From NCBI GenBank assembly GCA_026168455.1, contig CM047429.1, positions 54,753,027-54,817,026 on the forward strand: DNA of 64,000 nt, in the 5' to 3' direction. The notes below the pieces were generated by a model. It did not search any database. It was given only the letters and a program-made list of their open reading frames with translations, and was not told the origin of the DNA. Numbering within the stretch: position 1 is the stretch's first letter; each line of letters opens with the position of its first letter. This document shows positions 37,121-49,300 of the stretch, piece after piece. This stretch comes from Theocolax elegans (Eukaryota; Arthropoda; Insecta; Hymenoptera; Cerocephalidae). The position numbers were made by a program, and so were the translations under genes.

Positions 37121-40100
37121 TTCGTCGTTTCTTTGCCTGCATTCCGATACGTTGGGCATGCGATTTTTTTACTTTAAATGTCCTGTGGGTTTTAGTTGAG
37201 TTGTTATTAATTACCATTGAACTATTCTAACTTTTCATTAAATTCAATATGTTATTTTTTATGGTTACATTAATTAAAAACAATTAAATATAATTTTTTA
37301 ATTGTAATTAGTTAATAACAGTGAAAACGTAAGAATACGTATTTGAATAGATAATAGTCAAATAAAAATCTATATGAACCTATCAATATTTATAATATTG
37401 TAAATAGTCATTTTTGTTTTTTTTTTATTTTTTGTACTTTTTAATGATCAAATTAATTATTGAGTATCTCATAAAATAATAATAAAATAACATTTTATAT
37501 ATGGAAAATTTCATAAAAGCACTACGATGCTACGACGACACGCTTATTGTTATGACATAAATTATGCAAAAAATTAAAAATACAATTTAAAAGTTGTGCA
37601 TTTTGAGCTTTTAAAACATTAAATTATGTACGACCCATGAAATTTTCAAACTTAAACTGTTTTTTCTACGCTTCCTGCGAATATAAAAAAAACAATCGTC
37701 AGAGTTTTTATCAAACATTTGATAAAATTGCAAAGTATGTTAGAAAACTTGTAAAGATTAAACATTTTATAGTATATTACTCGTCGTTTCGGTTTATGTC
37801 ATATCGTTTATAATAGATAAAGATTTTACGATTCCGTGATATGATCTTATACAGATAATTAAAATTAGTTGGGATATTCATTGTATATGTGGTGAGCAAT
37901 AATAAATAATATATTTTACAGTAATTCTTGGTGAAACGAATTAACAATAGTAACGATAGTAACTGCGCACACACACACGCACAAATATACGTACACAATG
38001 AATCATTGAAACAGTAACAAAGTTTCACTCCGGAATATACGACATATATTTTTGTGTTTACGAAAAATATGTGTGTACATATATATCAAAAAGAACAATC
38101 GAAACTCTTATTTTATATCTCGTTCGTACAAATAATTCGTAACAAAAGTAATAGTTTATGCTCAAAAGTAAAGGTTGAAAATTAATCTTGACGTACCATA
38201 AAATTTATTGCACTCATTTGATATTTAATAATTTTAAAATATTTTAATAGAAATTCGCTTTTAAAGAAGCAAAAATTTACTTCCAACAAAGTGTTCCTTT
38301 TTTTCTTGTACCCTTTGAACGAAAATTATAAACCGGCTTATACTCGGTACTTACTTAACAATATACTTTTTCGAAAAAATAAAACTAAATATTTTGAATA
38401 CTGACTCTAAATATTATTATAGCAAAATAGGACAAGAGTCTCGGAAGCATAATTTGATGAAATTTTAGTCTTAATAGTATAATTTAGAAAAGTCGTGTTG
38501 TAGCCTTAATGTAACGTTATAAAACAGTATTACGTTACGGTAAGTGGAGTTTAGATCACTATCATTCGATGTCTAATACTTAGCTATTTTACCGGGATGT
38601 ATCTAAAGTTGTGTACGTAAAATTTTTACTTATGTATGTTCCTCTACTATTCGTATTCCCTCTTATTTATATGTTCCTATGTGATGTCTTATAAAATACA
38701 CAGATATATGCTTATAAGTTATTTTTCGTTACGTAAAAAATTTCGTTTTCTTCTTAAAAACATGTCCATTATTTTGCTCCTTTTATTCACTGTAAATAAG
38801 CTTTTAAAATTTTGATTGAAATTTCACTATTTTTTTTGTCCTAAATGGAACCTATGTACGAGGGAATATTTACCAAAATTGAGAAATTCTGTCAATATAT
38901 ATAGAGGAAAAGTGCATTCCGCAAGTTTTATTAATATGCTTTACAATTTGCATCATTGGAAAAAAGGCAAAGGTAAAATAGAATCTGTTCAATATTGTAA
39001 GTACGTAAATGTGTGTGTCTGCGGGTGTACGTGTGTGTGTGTATTGTGTGTATTTATTTAAATATCTGCTCACCTATAAAAATAATGTATAATCATGAAT
39101 TTGAACCTTGAATTTATAGCTTTTTCAGTAAATTTGAAACTGTATCATAGTTAAGGTTTCACAAGGCCAATCACTTAATTTGTATTTATTAGAAACATCA
39201 GAATTAACTGTTAAGATAGAGTAAAAAAATAAAAACGCGATGATAGAAGAAAATATGAAAAATATTGGTCTTATGCGTACATTCAAGTATCGTCGAAAGT
39301 TGACGATCAGTCCGTCGCTGACTGGGAAAAGCCTGGATAATCTCGGCTCAGGAAGCTTTTCCCCTCCCGAACACATCAATACGAACGCGTCCATTAAACA
39401 AGCTTCCACCTCGGCGTAATCTTATCGTCCATACGCATCCATGTGTATACCACCAATACCCAATGCATATCTCTATTGTGTATATACGTTCCAGTGTTCA
39501 ATATATATATACCTATATATCGATATGTATCCAGGTGCATTTTTGTACGAACTACGTTTGGCTCGCTCGCCAGTTCGTCCTGTTTTCGGATAGTTTTCGT
39601 TGTGTTGTACAATATCTCCGAGGCTTTCGCACATGTACACGGGCCACTTACTGCGAGGGGAAATGCCCTTCCTATGGGGTCCAAAATGAATTCTCGAGTT
39701 GTGACTCACCGGGCTACTTCTTTCTTTTCATCTCGCGGCCGCTTACTTTCGATCAAATGTTTGTGGGGGAGCCCTTTTTCAATTTCATCTCGAGACAATT
39801 ATACGAGGATGGATTATGTTTTTCCAGGAGATACGCTTACTGTACTTCCACATTCCATATCGATCGTCCAAATCTGCGATTACGATGTGAAAGAACATTT
39901 TCAATAGCTTTTATAACTTGTTATGGATGGATATTACCTGAAAAAAGGATTTGTTTTTAGTTTTAACTTTTCCCTTTCATAATTATAAATCATTGAAATA
40001 CCTGTTAACATTCAGAAAACCAGTTTATTTTGTAATGTTCATATATGCTAGAGGATTGCGTTAATATATTTCATTTATTAATTTTATTAATTTTATATAG

Positions 40101-41007
40101 AATCGTTTTATAAGTACTCTATTCATAGTTTTCTATTTCAATGTAATACTGAGATTACGTTACTTGTATTTCGAGAAAAAGATACTTCTTTAATTAACTG
40201 TTATAGTTGCGCTTATGATAACTATAATAAAAAAATTTAATTTAAAAAATTTATTTAAAAATATAAAAGTTATAAAAGTAATTTCCTATACTTCTTTCTA
40301 TATACACAACACTGTTTCGATAGAACACATTTTAATTTCGAACTATTTTTAAAAATTATTTCTATATATTATACAAATTTTTTTACAAGTATAAAAATTC
40401 TTGGAAAAATGAATATATTAAAAAATTTATATTCTTTACAAATTTATTTTAAACTCAAATGTATTCCGATTGTTTAGCAATTTAATCATAGTTTAGAAAA
40501 TTAAATAAGAGCTTCACAAAATGATTGTACATGTGTATGTTATTTTCGTCTATGAACCTCCGGATTACTGTGATAAAACTCAAAGATAAATTAAGAAATG
40601 TTATAAGAAAAATAGTAGATTGTATACGGGGCGATCTTTATTTCCAGGAGTAAAGCTCAAAATAATTTTAACCATGAACAAAAGAAATTCAGGCGAAATA
40701 ACAGTAAATAAAATGCAAATTTTACGTTATATCGCCGCAAACTTAATCCTGTTACAATTAGAGGATTAATCTTGGAAAACTTGATGATTCATGCGCTAAA
40801 TTTGTAACTTTAATTTTAATACGGTGGCAAATTTCATCTTCTTCTCAGCATCATAATTTATTTTGTCCTCACTTTTTTTTTAAACTTTTTATTTTTAACG
40901 CTCTAGAGCTGCGTTGTACAATAGATTATCATTATTATTACTAAATGCGATTCTTATCATTATTATTATCATCGTTACATATTTATGTTTGATAATGTGT
41001 ATAATAG

Positions 41008-41037
41008 TTTGTGATATTTTTTGTGTTACAGGTGAGT
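41008..41037 (+). promoter_or_regulatory. Candidate recursive splice site (ratchet point), strong
   Basis: The tract TTTGTGATATTTTTTGTG leads to TTACAG|GTGAGT, cut at 41031/41032. The acceptor half has a T-rich tract and no other AG for over 20 nt upstream. The donor half matches CAG|GTGAGT at all nine positions, so joining exon 1 here would recreate a full 5' splice site. Zero-length exons of this form are the known mark of recursive splicing in long Drosophila introns. The site lies 36.6 kb downstream of the exon 1 donor, on the sense strand. A second donor 49 nt on supports the reading. Only RNA data can prove use. Confidence 0.6.
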
Positions 41038-41080
41038 CATGGAGGCGTTATCTTATATGTTACTATATCTTTCTGGTCAC
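41032..41080 (+). other. Possible RS exon (49 nt)
   Basis: The segment from the ratchet point to CAC|GTAAGT at 41081 would be the transient exon that defines the recursive site before the second splicing step. If retained it adds 49 nt, changes phase and would probably destroy the reading frame. It could also be an ordinary cassette exon or part of an unannotated transcript. Confidence 0.4.
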
Positions 41081-41887
41081 GTAAGTTTAGAAAAATGCAA
41101 TAATTTTTTATCTACCAGTAAGGAAAAATTATGCGAGGATGAAAAAAAAAATTTTTTCTGCGGAATCTATAAAAGTTTCTTATTACATTGGAATTCGTAA
41201 AGCGAATTAGAATAACTCTTATGGAATTTATGGACTATTCGGTTCTTAACCATTTAATGCTGACTGACCTTTAAACTGGAAAGTATTACATATATTGTAT
41301 ATGGATCAATTAGATTACATTTTCACAAATTATTTATCGTGTAAATTAATAATTTTAAATTTAATTTCATTAAATAAAAATTCTCCATACAGTAAGAAAA
41401 TCAGTGTTACTTAAAATCATTACTATAGGTAAATATATATGTGTGTTACTTACGCATCTAAATAAACTGTGTGTTGATGAAACAAATATTATTTGCCTTA
41501 AGTGAATTATTTTAAATACGTAGAGGAAATGTATCTGTTTAATTAAAATTCCTAAATGTGTTTTCCGAGCAATCTTTTAAGATGTAGCGAAAATTTATTC
41601 TTATGAAATATAATGGAATTTTACTCATTCTGAGTAAAATATAGCATTTTTGGTCCGTAAAATTTTGAGCGTTCAATCGCATATAATTCATAAAGAAACA
41701 AAACACAGATCTAAGTGATATATTACCTATATTTATATCACTCCTGTAGCTCACGAAATCTACATTTGTAAATATTCACTTAATTACATTTTCCTTGTCT
41801 CGAAACCGAAAAGCCATTTATCATTTTTCACATCTATAGGTAAAAATACAATTAAACTGTAACATATGGCCTTGTGTATCGTACTTT

Positions 41888-41952
41888 TCTTCTCTCTCTC
41901 TCTCTCCCTCTCCCTGTCTTTTTTTCTTTCTCTCTCTCTCTCTCTCTCTCTC
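41888..41952 (+). repeat. Interrupted (CT)n microsatellite
   Basis: Two CT blocks are separated by CCCTCTCCCTG and T-rich sequence, altogether a 65-nt polypyrimidine tract on the sense strand. Confidence 0.9.
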
Positions 41953-42136
41953 CGAAAACATTGGTAAAAACATTGAAATCCATCGAACGTTACAAACCTA
42001 CAATGCATTCACAGCCGGTCATTCGAGGCTAATTAAAGGCCAAACGCCAATTGACGAACACATCCGGGAAGGGGGGAAAAAGCAATAGGTCCATAGAATT
42101 AAAAAAGACCGTGTTCAGCAGCAGTAGCAACAGCAG

Positions 42137-42153
42137 CACACACACACACACAC
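42137..42153 (+). repeat. (CA)n run
   Basis: Eight CA units after CAG-rich sequence. Confidence 0.85.
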
Positions 42154-42639
42154 GGAAACACGTAGACAGGGAGAGTATATAACTTTCAAGAGGGATCGAG
42201 CACGAGCGCGTGTAACGCCCTTAAATCGAGAACGGGCTTGAAAGTGCGCTTTGGATTAAAGCGAAAGCTACAGGATCAGATGCGCAATAATGGGGAGGAA
42301 AGACCGGGGGTCCCGGGGTTTTGAAGTGCAGAGAGGGAAAGCGAGGAAGGGAGGAGGGGGATGGAAGAAAGATCGTCGAATTTCGCCCAAGCGAATATTG
42401 CAGCGAGGGGGGAAGTGCATGCACAGACGTCAGCCGTATCGAAGCCGTAAACTACCTACAGAGGGAGAGAGAGAGAAAGAGAGTGAGGGTGAAAGGGGGC
42501 GACTAGGGAGCTTAAGGGGGTGTTGGGCGGCAAAGGCCGGGCCAAGTTATCGATGTATATTGGGCTAACGTGGCCGCCTCTCCGGGTAATAGCGTTCGCC
42601 GACGCGCCGAATATATCATACTCACCTATTCTCTCTTCC

Positions 42640-42641
<2 letters not shown>

Positions 42642-42678
<37 letters not shown>
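42642..42678 (+). repeat. (CT)n microsatellite
   Basis: About 18 CT units placed directly upstream of a TTAG|GT acceptor-like site. Confidence 0.9.
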
Positions 42679-42681
<3 letters not shown>

Positions 42682-43644
42682 TCTTAGGTATAGCAAACGA
42701 CAACTTGGCCTATACACACTCATACTCACCCTCACACTCACACAATAACACTCCCTCAATATTGGCTCTTTTCTTTTACTTTTGTTGTTTCTTTCGCCTA
42801 CTTTGTCCCGGTTTTCCGGCGATTTTTCGCGGTCTCTATATAAAATACGATAATCGATCAGCCCATTCCTTTTTCTAAATTTTCCGTGCACTTTGCTTTA
42901 TTTAATTATACTTGATAACGTCGCACGTCAATTATCATTTCGCACAGTTTCTTAATAAGGATTGATTTTACAGGGTTTGTTTATTTATTATTCAACTACT
43001 TAATAACTAAAGTTTCAGAAATTATCGAACAATTTGCCAAAAGTGGAAGTGTGTATATTTTTCTTTTAGTGTGATTCAATTAACGGTTGAATTGAATATG
43101 GAATTAGTTAACTGCTACGATGATACGATCAATGGGTCGCGTACGATTGACATAATCTATAGTTTTATTATTTACAATTAATTACTACCCAATTGTTATT
43201 GTTAATTAATTAATTATTTTATTAAATATAACATTATACACAAGTAAATGGTCATTATCTTACAGGTCGACGACTGATTTATTTATATCGAATGATTAAA
43301 AGCCAATATAACGTGATTAATTACGAAGAGTTACACTATATATATATGCAAGTACACGCATGCACCCACCCACACACACACACACATGTATACACACAAC
43401 TGTGCATGTTTGTGTGTTTAACGAATGTTTAAATTTTTAATTTTACATTTACATTTTCTGACGTTGCTATTTTATAAATATAATATACATATAATTAAAT
43501 AAACCTAAATTATCGACGATTTATATTCTTTGCTTTAATGGCGTACAGCTAATTACCTCCAATTTCATGCCTGAAAACAAACTGTTACTGAATAATTAAC
43601 CATTATTTAAATGTTTTCATTAAGCACTTCAAAACTAATTATAG

Positions 43645-43675
43645 GCTTTCTTTACTTCGTGTTAAGCAGGTGAGG
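43645..43675 (+). promoter_or_regulatory. Candidate recursive splice site or exon 2 acceptor
   Basis: GGCTTTCTTTACTTCGTG leads to TTAAGCAG|GTGAGG, cut at 43669/43670. The donor half matches eight of nine positions. An alternative AG lies three bases upstream. In the phase left by exon 1, the downstream frame would read GEALSCYKAIDVGFFHFMSQ. The segment GEALSCY recalls the start of mature Ly6/uPAR-type proteins, but the next expected Cys is missing and no good donor closes the exon. I favour a recursive or pseudo-site. Confidence 0.3.
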
Positions 43676-45177
43676 CTCTATCATGCTACAAAGCTATTGA
43701 CGTTGGTTTTTTTCATTTTATGTCTCAGGCGGTATGGTTTTTTTTTTCTTTTTGTCCCTCGATTAGTCATGATTTGTGTCTATGACGCACACGTCCAATC
43801 GATAATATAGGAACTCGTAACTTTTCTATGAAAACGTTACAGGATCGATTTTTTTTGTTAATTGGTAAGCGCAAATATTTGTTTGAAAATAATTCAAGCT
43901 CTTTCTAACATTTTTGAAGGAGTGATATTCTTTTGTATTAGTTTTATAGGTACGCGTATTCCGGAAGAATTAGTACTCGAGTTGACATGACACATGTTTA
44001 ACATATAACTATTATAATTATATATATATTGAAAAAGTGGTGTATTAAAAATTACTCATTTTGTTCTTAAGGATATACTTGGATTGTTGCAATATTTACT
44101 ACATTTTTATTATTCAATTTTTCTCAGTGTATATAAGTAGTGATTTAAATGTTTTACATAATCAATATCACTATTTTTTTTATACGTATGCACATGTATA
44201 TTTGATGAAAATTTTCAATTTTTGCGTTATATTTAAAAGTCGCTTGTACCCAGTTTTGTGCAACTGTTCATGCAAAGTGTACAAAAATCTTTCTCCATAT
44301 TTGGTTCAATAAAAGTTCTTGGCTTGGAGATTCTGAATCGTAGCATCTGCGCAAAGATTTAAGTAAACAATTCAAGCGCAACAGTTTTATATTGTTTGAG
44401 AGAAAGACAATATTTATTTTACATAAAAATTCTCTTAATATATGTTTTGCATAATGTGAGTAAAAAAATTCTCTGTTTCTCGTGCAATGCGATACGATTC
44501 GTTTAATTTAACTAGTAAAAAGTTGTTTACTATTACATATACTTTAATATCAAATCTCTTTTTGTTGTTGATTATTAATATTTTTTTTATGTTACAAATG
44601 ATAATTTATATGTTTAAATACTATTAATACTATTAATAGTTACAATAAATTAACAATTTTAATACATACATTTATGATATAATGCAATTTGAAATATTAA
44701 ATATAATTCCTATTTACAATCAATGTTTTATCTATAGAATATATTTAGAAAATGTTAATATTGCAACAGTTTATTAAGTTTAAACACACGTGCATGTGTA
44801 ACCAGTATGAAAGTGTAATCATTTTAGATACTTGTTTAAATTCATAATACGGATGGTATTTCGTCTTTTGTCATTTGCAAAGTACAAATTTCATTAAAAC
44901 TACACAAGACAAATTTACATATCATTTTAGCAATTTGCTATTTCTGCTGACGTTGTAATTCGATAATCTTGTCTGTTAGAGTTTTAGCATCAGTGTAAGC
45001 CATTTTTCTTATAAATTTTTATGGATATCTTCGCCAATGACTCTTGACATTTTCTACTTTATTGGTCAACTAAACCCGTCAATTTTCTACCAGGATGCAT
45101 TTTCAAAACTAATAATTTTTATGTGAATATTTCGTTCTTGAAACGTATATATATATTTTGTTCATTTAAATAATGGT

Positions 45178-45215
45178 AGTTATCCTTTTATTTTGCAGTA
45201 ATAACATTGGTAAGC
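45178..45215 (+). other. Candidate 11-nt microexon with strong splice sites
   Basis: ATCCTTTTATTTTGCAG is a near-ideal 3' splice site ending at 45198. Eleven bases later (45199-45209) comes TTG|GTAAGC. In the phase left by exon 1 the eleven bases would read as the end of Val, then Ile-Thr-Leu, with no stop. Microexons of this size occur in insects. Chance pairing of a good acceptor with a donor is also possible in 60 kb. Confidence 0.25.
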
Positions 45216-45449
45216 ACATAATAATACATGTTACATATTAATTTATCTAATGAAATATAAATTATCTAAGGATAGTTCAACTATATATATTTTTTTTCAT
45301 AAGTTTTATCAAATTTAGGTGAACTATAGACGCGTAGTCATGCAAAATCTAATTTAAATCTTACTAATAACTAAGAAACTTCATAAGTTACTTTATAATA
45401 GAATAGTTGTAGATTAGTATGAGGTCAATCTCCAAAGTATAAAACTTCT

Positions 45450-45453
<4 letters not shown>

Positions 45454-45497
<44 letters not shown>
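45454..45497 (+). repeat. (CT)n microsatellite
   Basis: About 21 CT units, source of the Arg/Glu repeat frames on the minus strand. Confidence 0.95.
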
Positions 45498-45499
<2 letters not shown>

Positions 45500-45718
45500 T
45501 GTACAATTTTTCGAAGGAAGGTGACGTAGTGTACACACAAACTGTTTGACCACTTTTCGCATCTGAGCCTCACACACTTGAGAGCACTCGTATATACGGT
45601 TGAAGCGTCTCCTGCTACGACCAAAAATCGTTAATTTTTTTTTCTTTTCTTCCTTCACATGTATGTGAGAATGTCTGTATATCGATACTCGTCGCTTGTA
45701 TGTATGTATATACACAAT

Positions 45719-45760
45719 AGTGTGTGTGTGTATAAATATATATATATATATATATATATA
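45719..45760 (+). repeat. (TG)n-(TA)n microsatellite
   Basis: About six TG units pass through TATAAATA into about twelve TA units. Confidence 0.9.
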
Positions 45761-45808
45761 ACCGAAGCCTTAGAAGCCATTTAATAGCCGAAGGTGCAGC
45801 CTATATAC

Positions 45809-45849
45809 GTATGTACGTATGTATGTATGTATGTATGTATGTATGTATG
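45809..45849 (+). repeat. (GTAT)n microsatellite
   Basis: About nine tetranucleotide units, the first two with GTAC variants. Confidence 0.9.
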
Positions 45850-46340
45850 CGTGCGTATATATGGGGAAACGCCTAGCGTGTGCGTGGATTAGCGTTCGAG
45901 GCACATCAGGGTATAGACGTGCACTTAATTCTCGTCGAAGGAAGGATCTACAGCCGCGGGTAAATTGTCCGTGAGTTTGTGCGCGTAAGCACATGAACAT
46001 AGACAGAGAGTGAGAGAGAGAGAGAGAAGTAGAGTATAGACACACCCTGCCTGCGATCGAAAATAATTGACGGAAGGAAAGTAAGCGCTTGTGCTATATA
46101 TATATATATATATATACACACATTTTAGACAATGTAGGTAGTAGTTGAATCGCAGATGCAGAGACTGACGTGATCCGGAGTCTGCAAGAGAGGAAGTGGG
46201 AGGGGGAGAGAAGGAAGAGAACACGCCACACGCGTCTTAATACTCACGTACGAGTTTAACGTGATGAAACCGGGTCAAAGCCGACTAGCTTTGTGCATTC
46301 TTTCACTTTTGTCTTGGCTCATTTGTGTAAGTGATACGCA

Positions 46341-49300
46341 AAATTTGCTATGCTAACGACACCGGAGGTAGATGCCGTTTTCCTTTTTTACCTTTTTTTT
46401 TTCTAACGAGTACAACGGTAATTGCCTTTTCAAACAGTTTCGAATGTATATATGCGTATAGATTTTTCCTCGATGAAAATGCAATGGTCAAAGGAGTTTT
46501 GTCTTGTAGGTTTTAATTAAAAATAGATTTAATTAAAATTAATAATTAAACTGCTGTGTGTATTTTCTGTTATTTCGAAATACCTCGAGATACGATGGAA
46601 GGGGCGGGGGAGGCCGGGAGGATGAGTATTACACTATTGCCATTCAACAAGAGTTTTTGCGTAATTAACAGTATAACACGGGAGCTGAATTCGAACTTGC
46701 TTTATAATAAGTACAGTGTATATTCTTGTTGCGCGTAGATTCAATTTTACACTGTGAAAAAAAGGTTGAATAACCTTTTTCTACGATAATCTCGATAATC
46801 TTGTGACTATATTATACGGATTCTCCAGATAATTTTCCAGCAACGGCAACGTTAAAATTTTGCACGGATATGTACGGGTGAATTGTTGAAAATTTTGTGT
46901 TTTCTTTATGTGCTTATATGAATAACAAAATGCTTATCGTTAATGTACATATAATTAATTTATTCCGAGAAATATATATCGTGGTCGCATATTACATTGT
47001 TTTTTTAATTATATTCGGTGAAAAACAATTTTTTTTTATTGGTAATCCCTGCTCTACCTACCGTATTATAATCACTATTTTTTCACTACCACCCAGAGGA
47101 ATGAAAACAATTTCACTGCAGATATAGAATAATATTTTAACTTGTTAACTGCGGAAAACTACGTATAATGTGTAAGTAAATAATTCTCATTGAAATGTAT
47201 GCATTAGATTCATCACATTTACTAAAAACGAATTACATTTAATAACGAAGTTTTAATAATTAATATCGTACTTAACGAATTGGTAAAATTGCACAAACTG
47301 GAAAGTTGAAAAATAATAATTTATATAAATTCGCAAATTCATAATAAAAGTGAAACTTGAAATTATATATTACAAATACTGCAAAATGAAAAAGTAAAGT
47401 TACAATAAATTATGTAATGCAGTATAGCAGAAGACCGATGTGCAAGAAGATGACAAGAACCGTGGATCAGAAAACCGCAACGATCCTCTTGAGCGGTAAA
47501 AAGAGTAGTATGGTAGCACGACAACATTTATCAGTATCGCGATTATTATCGAACTTTATCGTCCAATATGAATTTCAAGCGTGAGTAAGAGTCTCACGCG
47601 TATATGGTGTACGTAATGTGATATAATCGAATCGAATGAGAGAAAGAGCAGTAGCGTCGGTGATAAAAAAAAATTGCGATTCATCGCAGCGCACACGATT
47701 TTCCAAACGTTCACGAACAAGCGTACATAAACCTATGTTTGCATGCGCATACAAATGCCATCTGCATAATTCTGGCGCATGAAATAAAAATTTGGTTAAA
47801 TCCTTCGGTATTTAACTGATGATCTGATAATTATATGCAATTATTACTATTATAACTATTTATTCTTTTAAAGGAATGTTCATCTTTGTAATATGCCTCT
47901 AGCGTCTCGTTATTTTACTTTCTTTGCAGTTTCTAGAACCAGCCGAATAATAGATTAAAAAAGCATTTAATAAAATGATTAATGAAACAATATATACTGC
48001 AATTCAACAAAAAAAAATATATATTTTTCAAAAAGAATTGTTTTATTTCAACGATGTGAAAGTCAAAACCGACATTTTTGATTTAGATTTTAAATAAAAG
48101 ATATTTTATAGTTGGGAGTTTGAAAATTATTCGAAAAAGTGGAAATACACAATAAAATGGGAAGGAAAAATAAAAATGTTTCATATAACTTAGAAAAAAA
48201 GGATACATAACTTTGAAAAAAAAAAGAAAATTGGTATATAATGTTGCACTTGCAGTATTGCAATTCTTAGAAAAAAGCTGGTTAAAAGTTAGCTAGATAA
48301 CCGTCAGAAGCTTACGTGTAAAAATTGAAGTATAATAGAAAGATAGGATCAGCAGTCGAAGGCATGGCCGAACGAAGAGTTTAGAATTAATAGCCCGTGG
48401 CTCGGTCTGGTTTTATTTTACTTCCTGACAGAGGAAGAGCTTTGTAATAGAAAAATGTGCATGCGCACGTGTGCACGAGTCGGTTTGTAATACCAAGCAT
48501 ATTTCGCGAACCGTTGCAGATTTTTTTTGCAGACTTAAGAACAATTTCTACGATATACCCATACCCCCGATTAAATTAAATGTCATTATTCATTATACTA
48601 TTACAATTTTGCATATTTGAATACATCGTGAAATAGACCCTGCTGATGTATCAATGGACGCGTAAACACGTATATTCAATTAGACAACTATACTGATTTT
48701 AATTTTTACTGCTGAAAAATTTTACGATATCTCAACGCTGCACTAATTGTTAAATCAATACGATCGCGACCGAAACTTTTTGCAATACTAATGACATATT
48801 TTTAAAGCGTTTACGATTGAAAGACTGGTTAACAAAAAAAAGGTGTACGCGAGACTATTGATTTTAGAATTTTGACGCTCTTATCGGCGGTTTAACAGCT
48901 TTCTGCGCTGCTAAACTTTACGATTTAAACGTTTATAGACCTATTTCTCTTTTCTTTTTTTTTACAAGAGAAGCTTAAGGCTGTATATGGCAATGTTCTT
49001 AAATTTTGTGAAAATTAAAATCTAATGTACACTATTACGTTCTACTACAGCTGCAGGGCAAATGAAATTATTTCTATGTGTAACATTTTTAAATTTAAAT
49101 TCATTGTATTAATGTTACAACTTTTAATTATTTTAATAAAATACATTTAATGTAAAATATTATTAACCAATCGTAATGTTAAATCAACAAAATTATTTTC
49201 AAATACCTAGCCTGTTATCAATTTTTAATGTGGAATGTATTTTGAGAAGCTTTTGATCTCTATTTTGTACAAGTTAATTAAAATATTAATTAAGCTCCTT

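Larger units (their letters stand above)
37121..42029. other. A+T-rich intron stretch containing the best recursive splice site
   Basis: No gene is supported. The moderately G+C-richer part 39280-39900 has a 165-codon + frame, but its composition, Cys/Tyr/Phe mixture and lack of start or splice signals look random. GTAAGT at 38539 follows CG, not AG. The ratchet-like site at 41032 is given separately. Confidence 0.45.
42030..42900. other. G+C-rich island with CA, GA and CT arrays
   Basis: CpG-containing sequence with a CA run (42137-42153), a GA-rich run (42460-42485) and a CT array. After the CT array, TTACTCTTAG|GTATAG at 42687/42688 is a strong acceptor. The frame after it, in the phase needed to join exon 1, reads GIANDNLAYTHSYSPSHSHN and stays open for about 60 codons, but no donor follows and the sequence is a CA/TC simple repeat. 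I do not support it as an exon. Confidence 0.4.
42901..45439. other. A+T-rich intron stretch with two splice-like arrangements
   Basis: No gene is supported. It holds AAGCAG|GTGAGG at 43670 and the acceptor/11-nt/donor arrangement at 45199, both given separately, and a CA run near 43369-43388. Confidence 0.45.
45440..46340. other. Microsatellite cluster
   Basis: Within 900 bp there are a CT array, a TG/TA array, a (GTAT)n array, a GA run (46010-46027) and a TA run (46096-46117), set in G+C-richer DNA. All long frames here are translations of these arrays. Confidence 0.6.

Noticed and set aside
38539..38544. GTAAGT donor at 38539
   Set aside because: It is preceded by CG, not AG, and has no pyrimidine tract, so it is neither a ratchet point nor tied to an exon.
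39463..39960. 165-codon + frame
   Set aside because: It has mixed Cys/Tyr/Phe composition without domain, no ATG in good context, no splice signals, and overlapping open frames on both strands.
42687..42880. Possible exon 2 after the CT array (GIANDNLAYTH...)
   Set aside because: The acceptor is strong and the phase fits, but no donor follows and the downstream codons are CA/TC simple repeat with a drifting composition.
46841..46877. 37-nt exon-like segment between TTTTCCAG and GTGAAT
   Set aside because: The pyrimidine tract is short, the donor is imperfect, and pairs of this quality are expected by chance in so long an intron.
47929..47960. Excellent 3' splice-site tract TTACTTTCTTTGCAG
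   Set aside because: The downstream sequence meets a stop within ten codons in the relevant phase and no donor follows. It is probably a pseudo-site.
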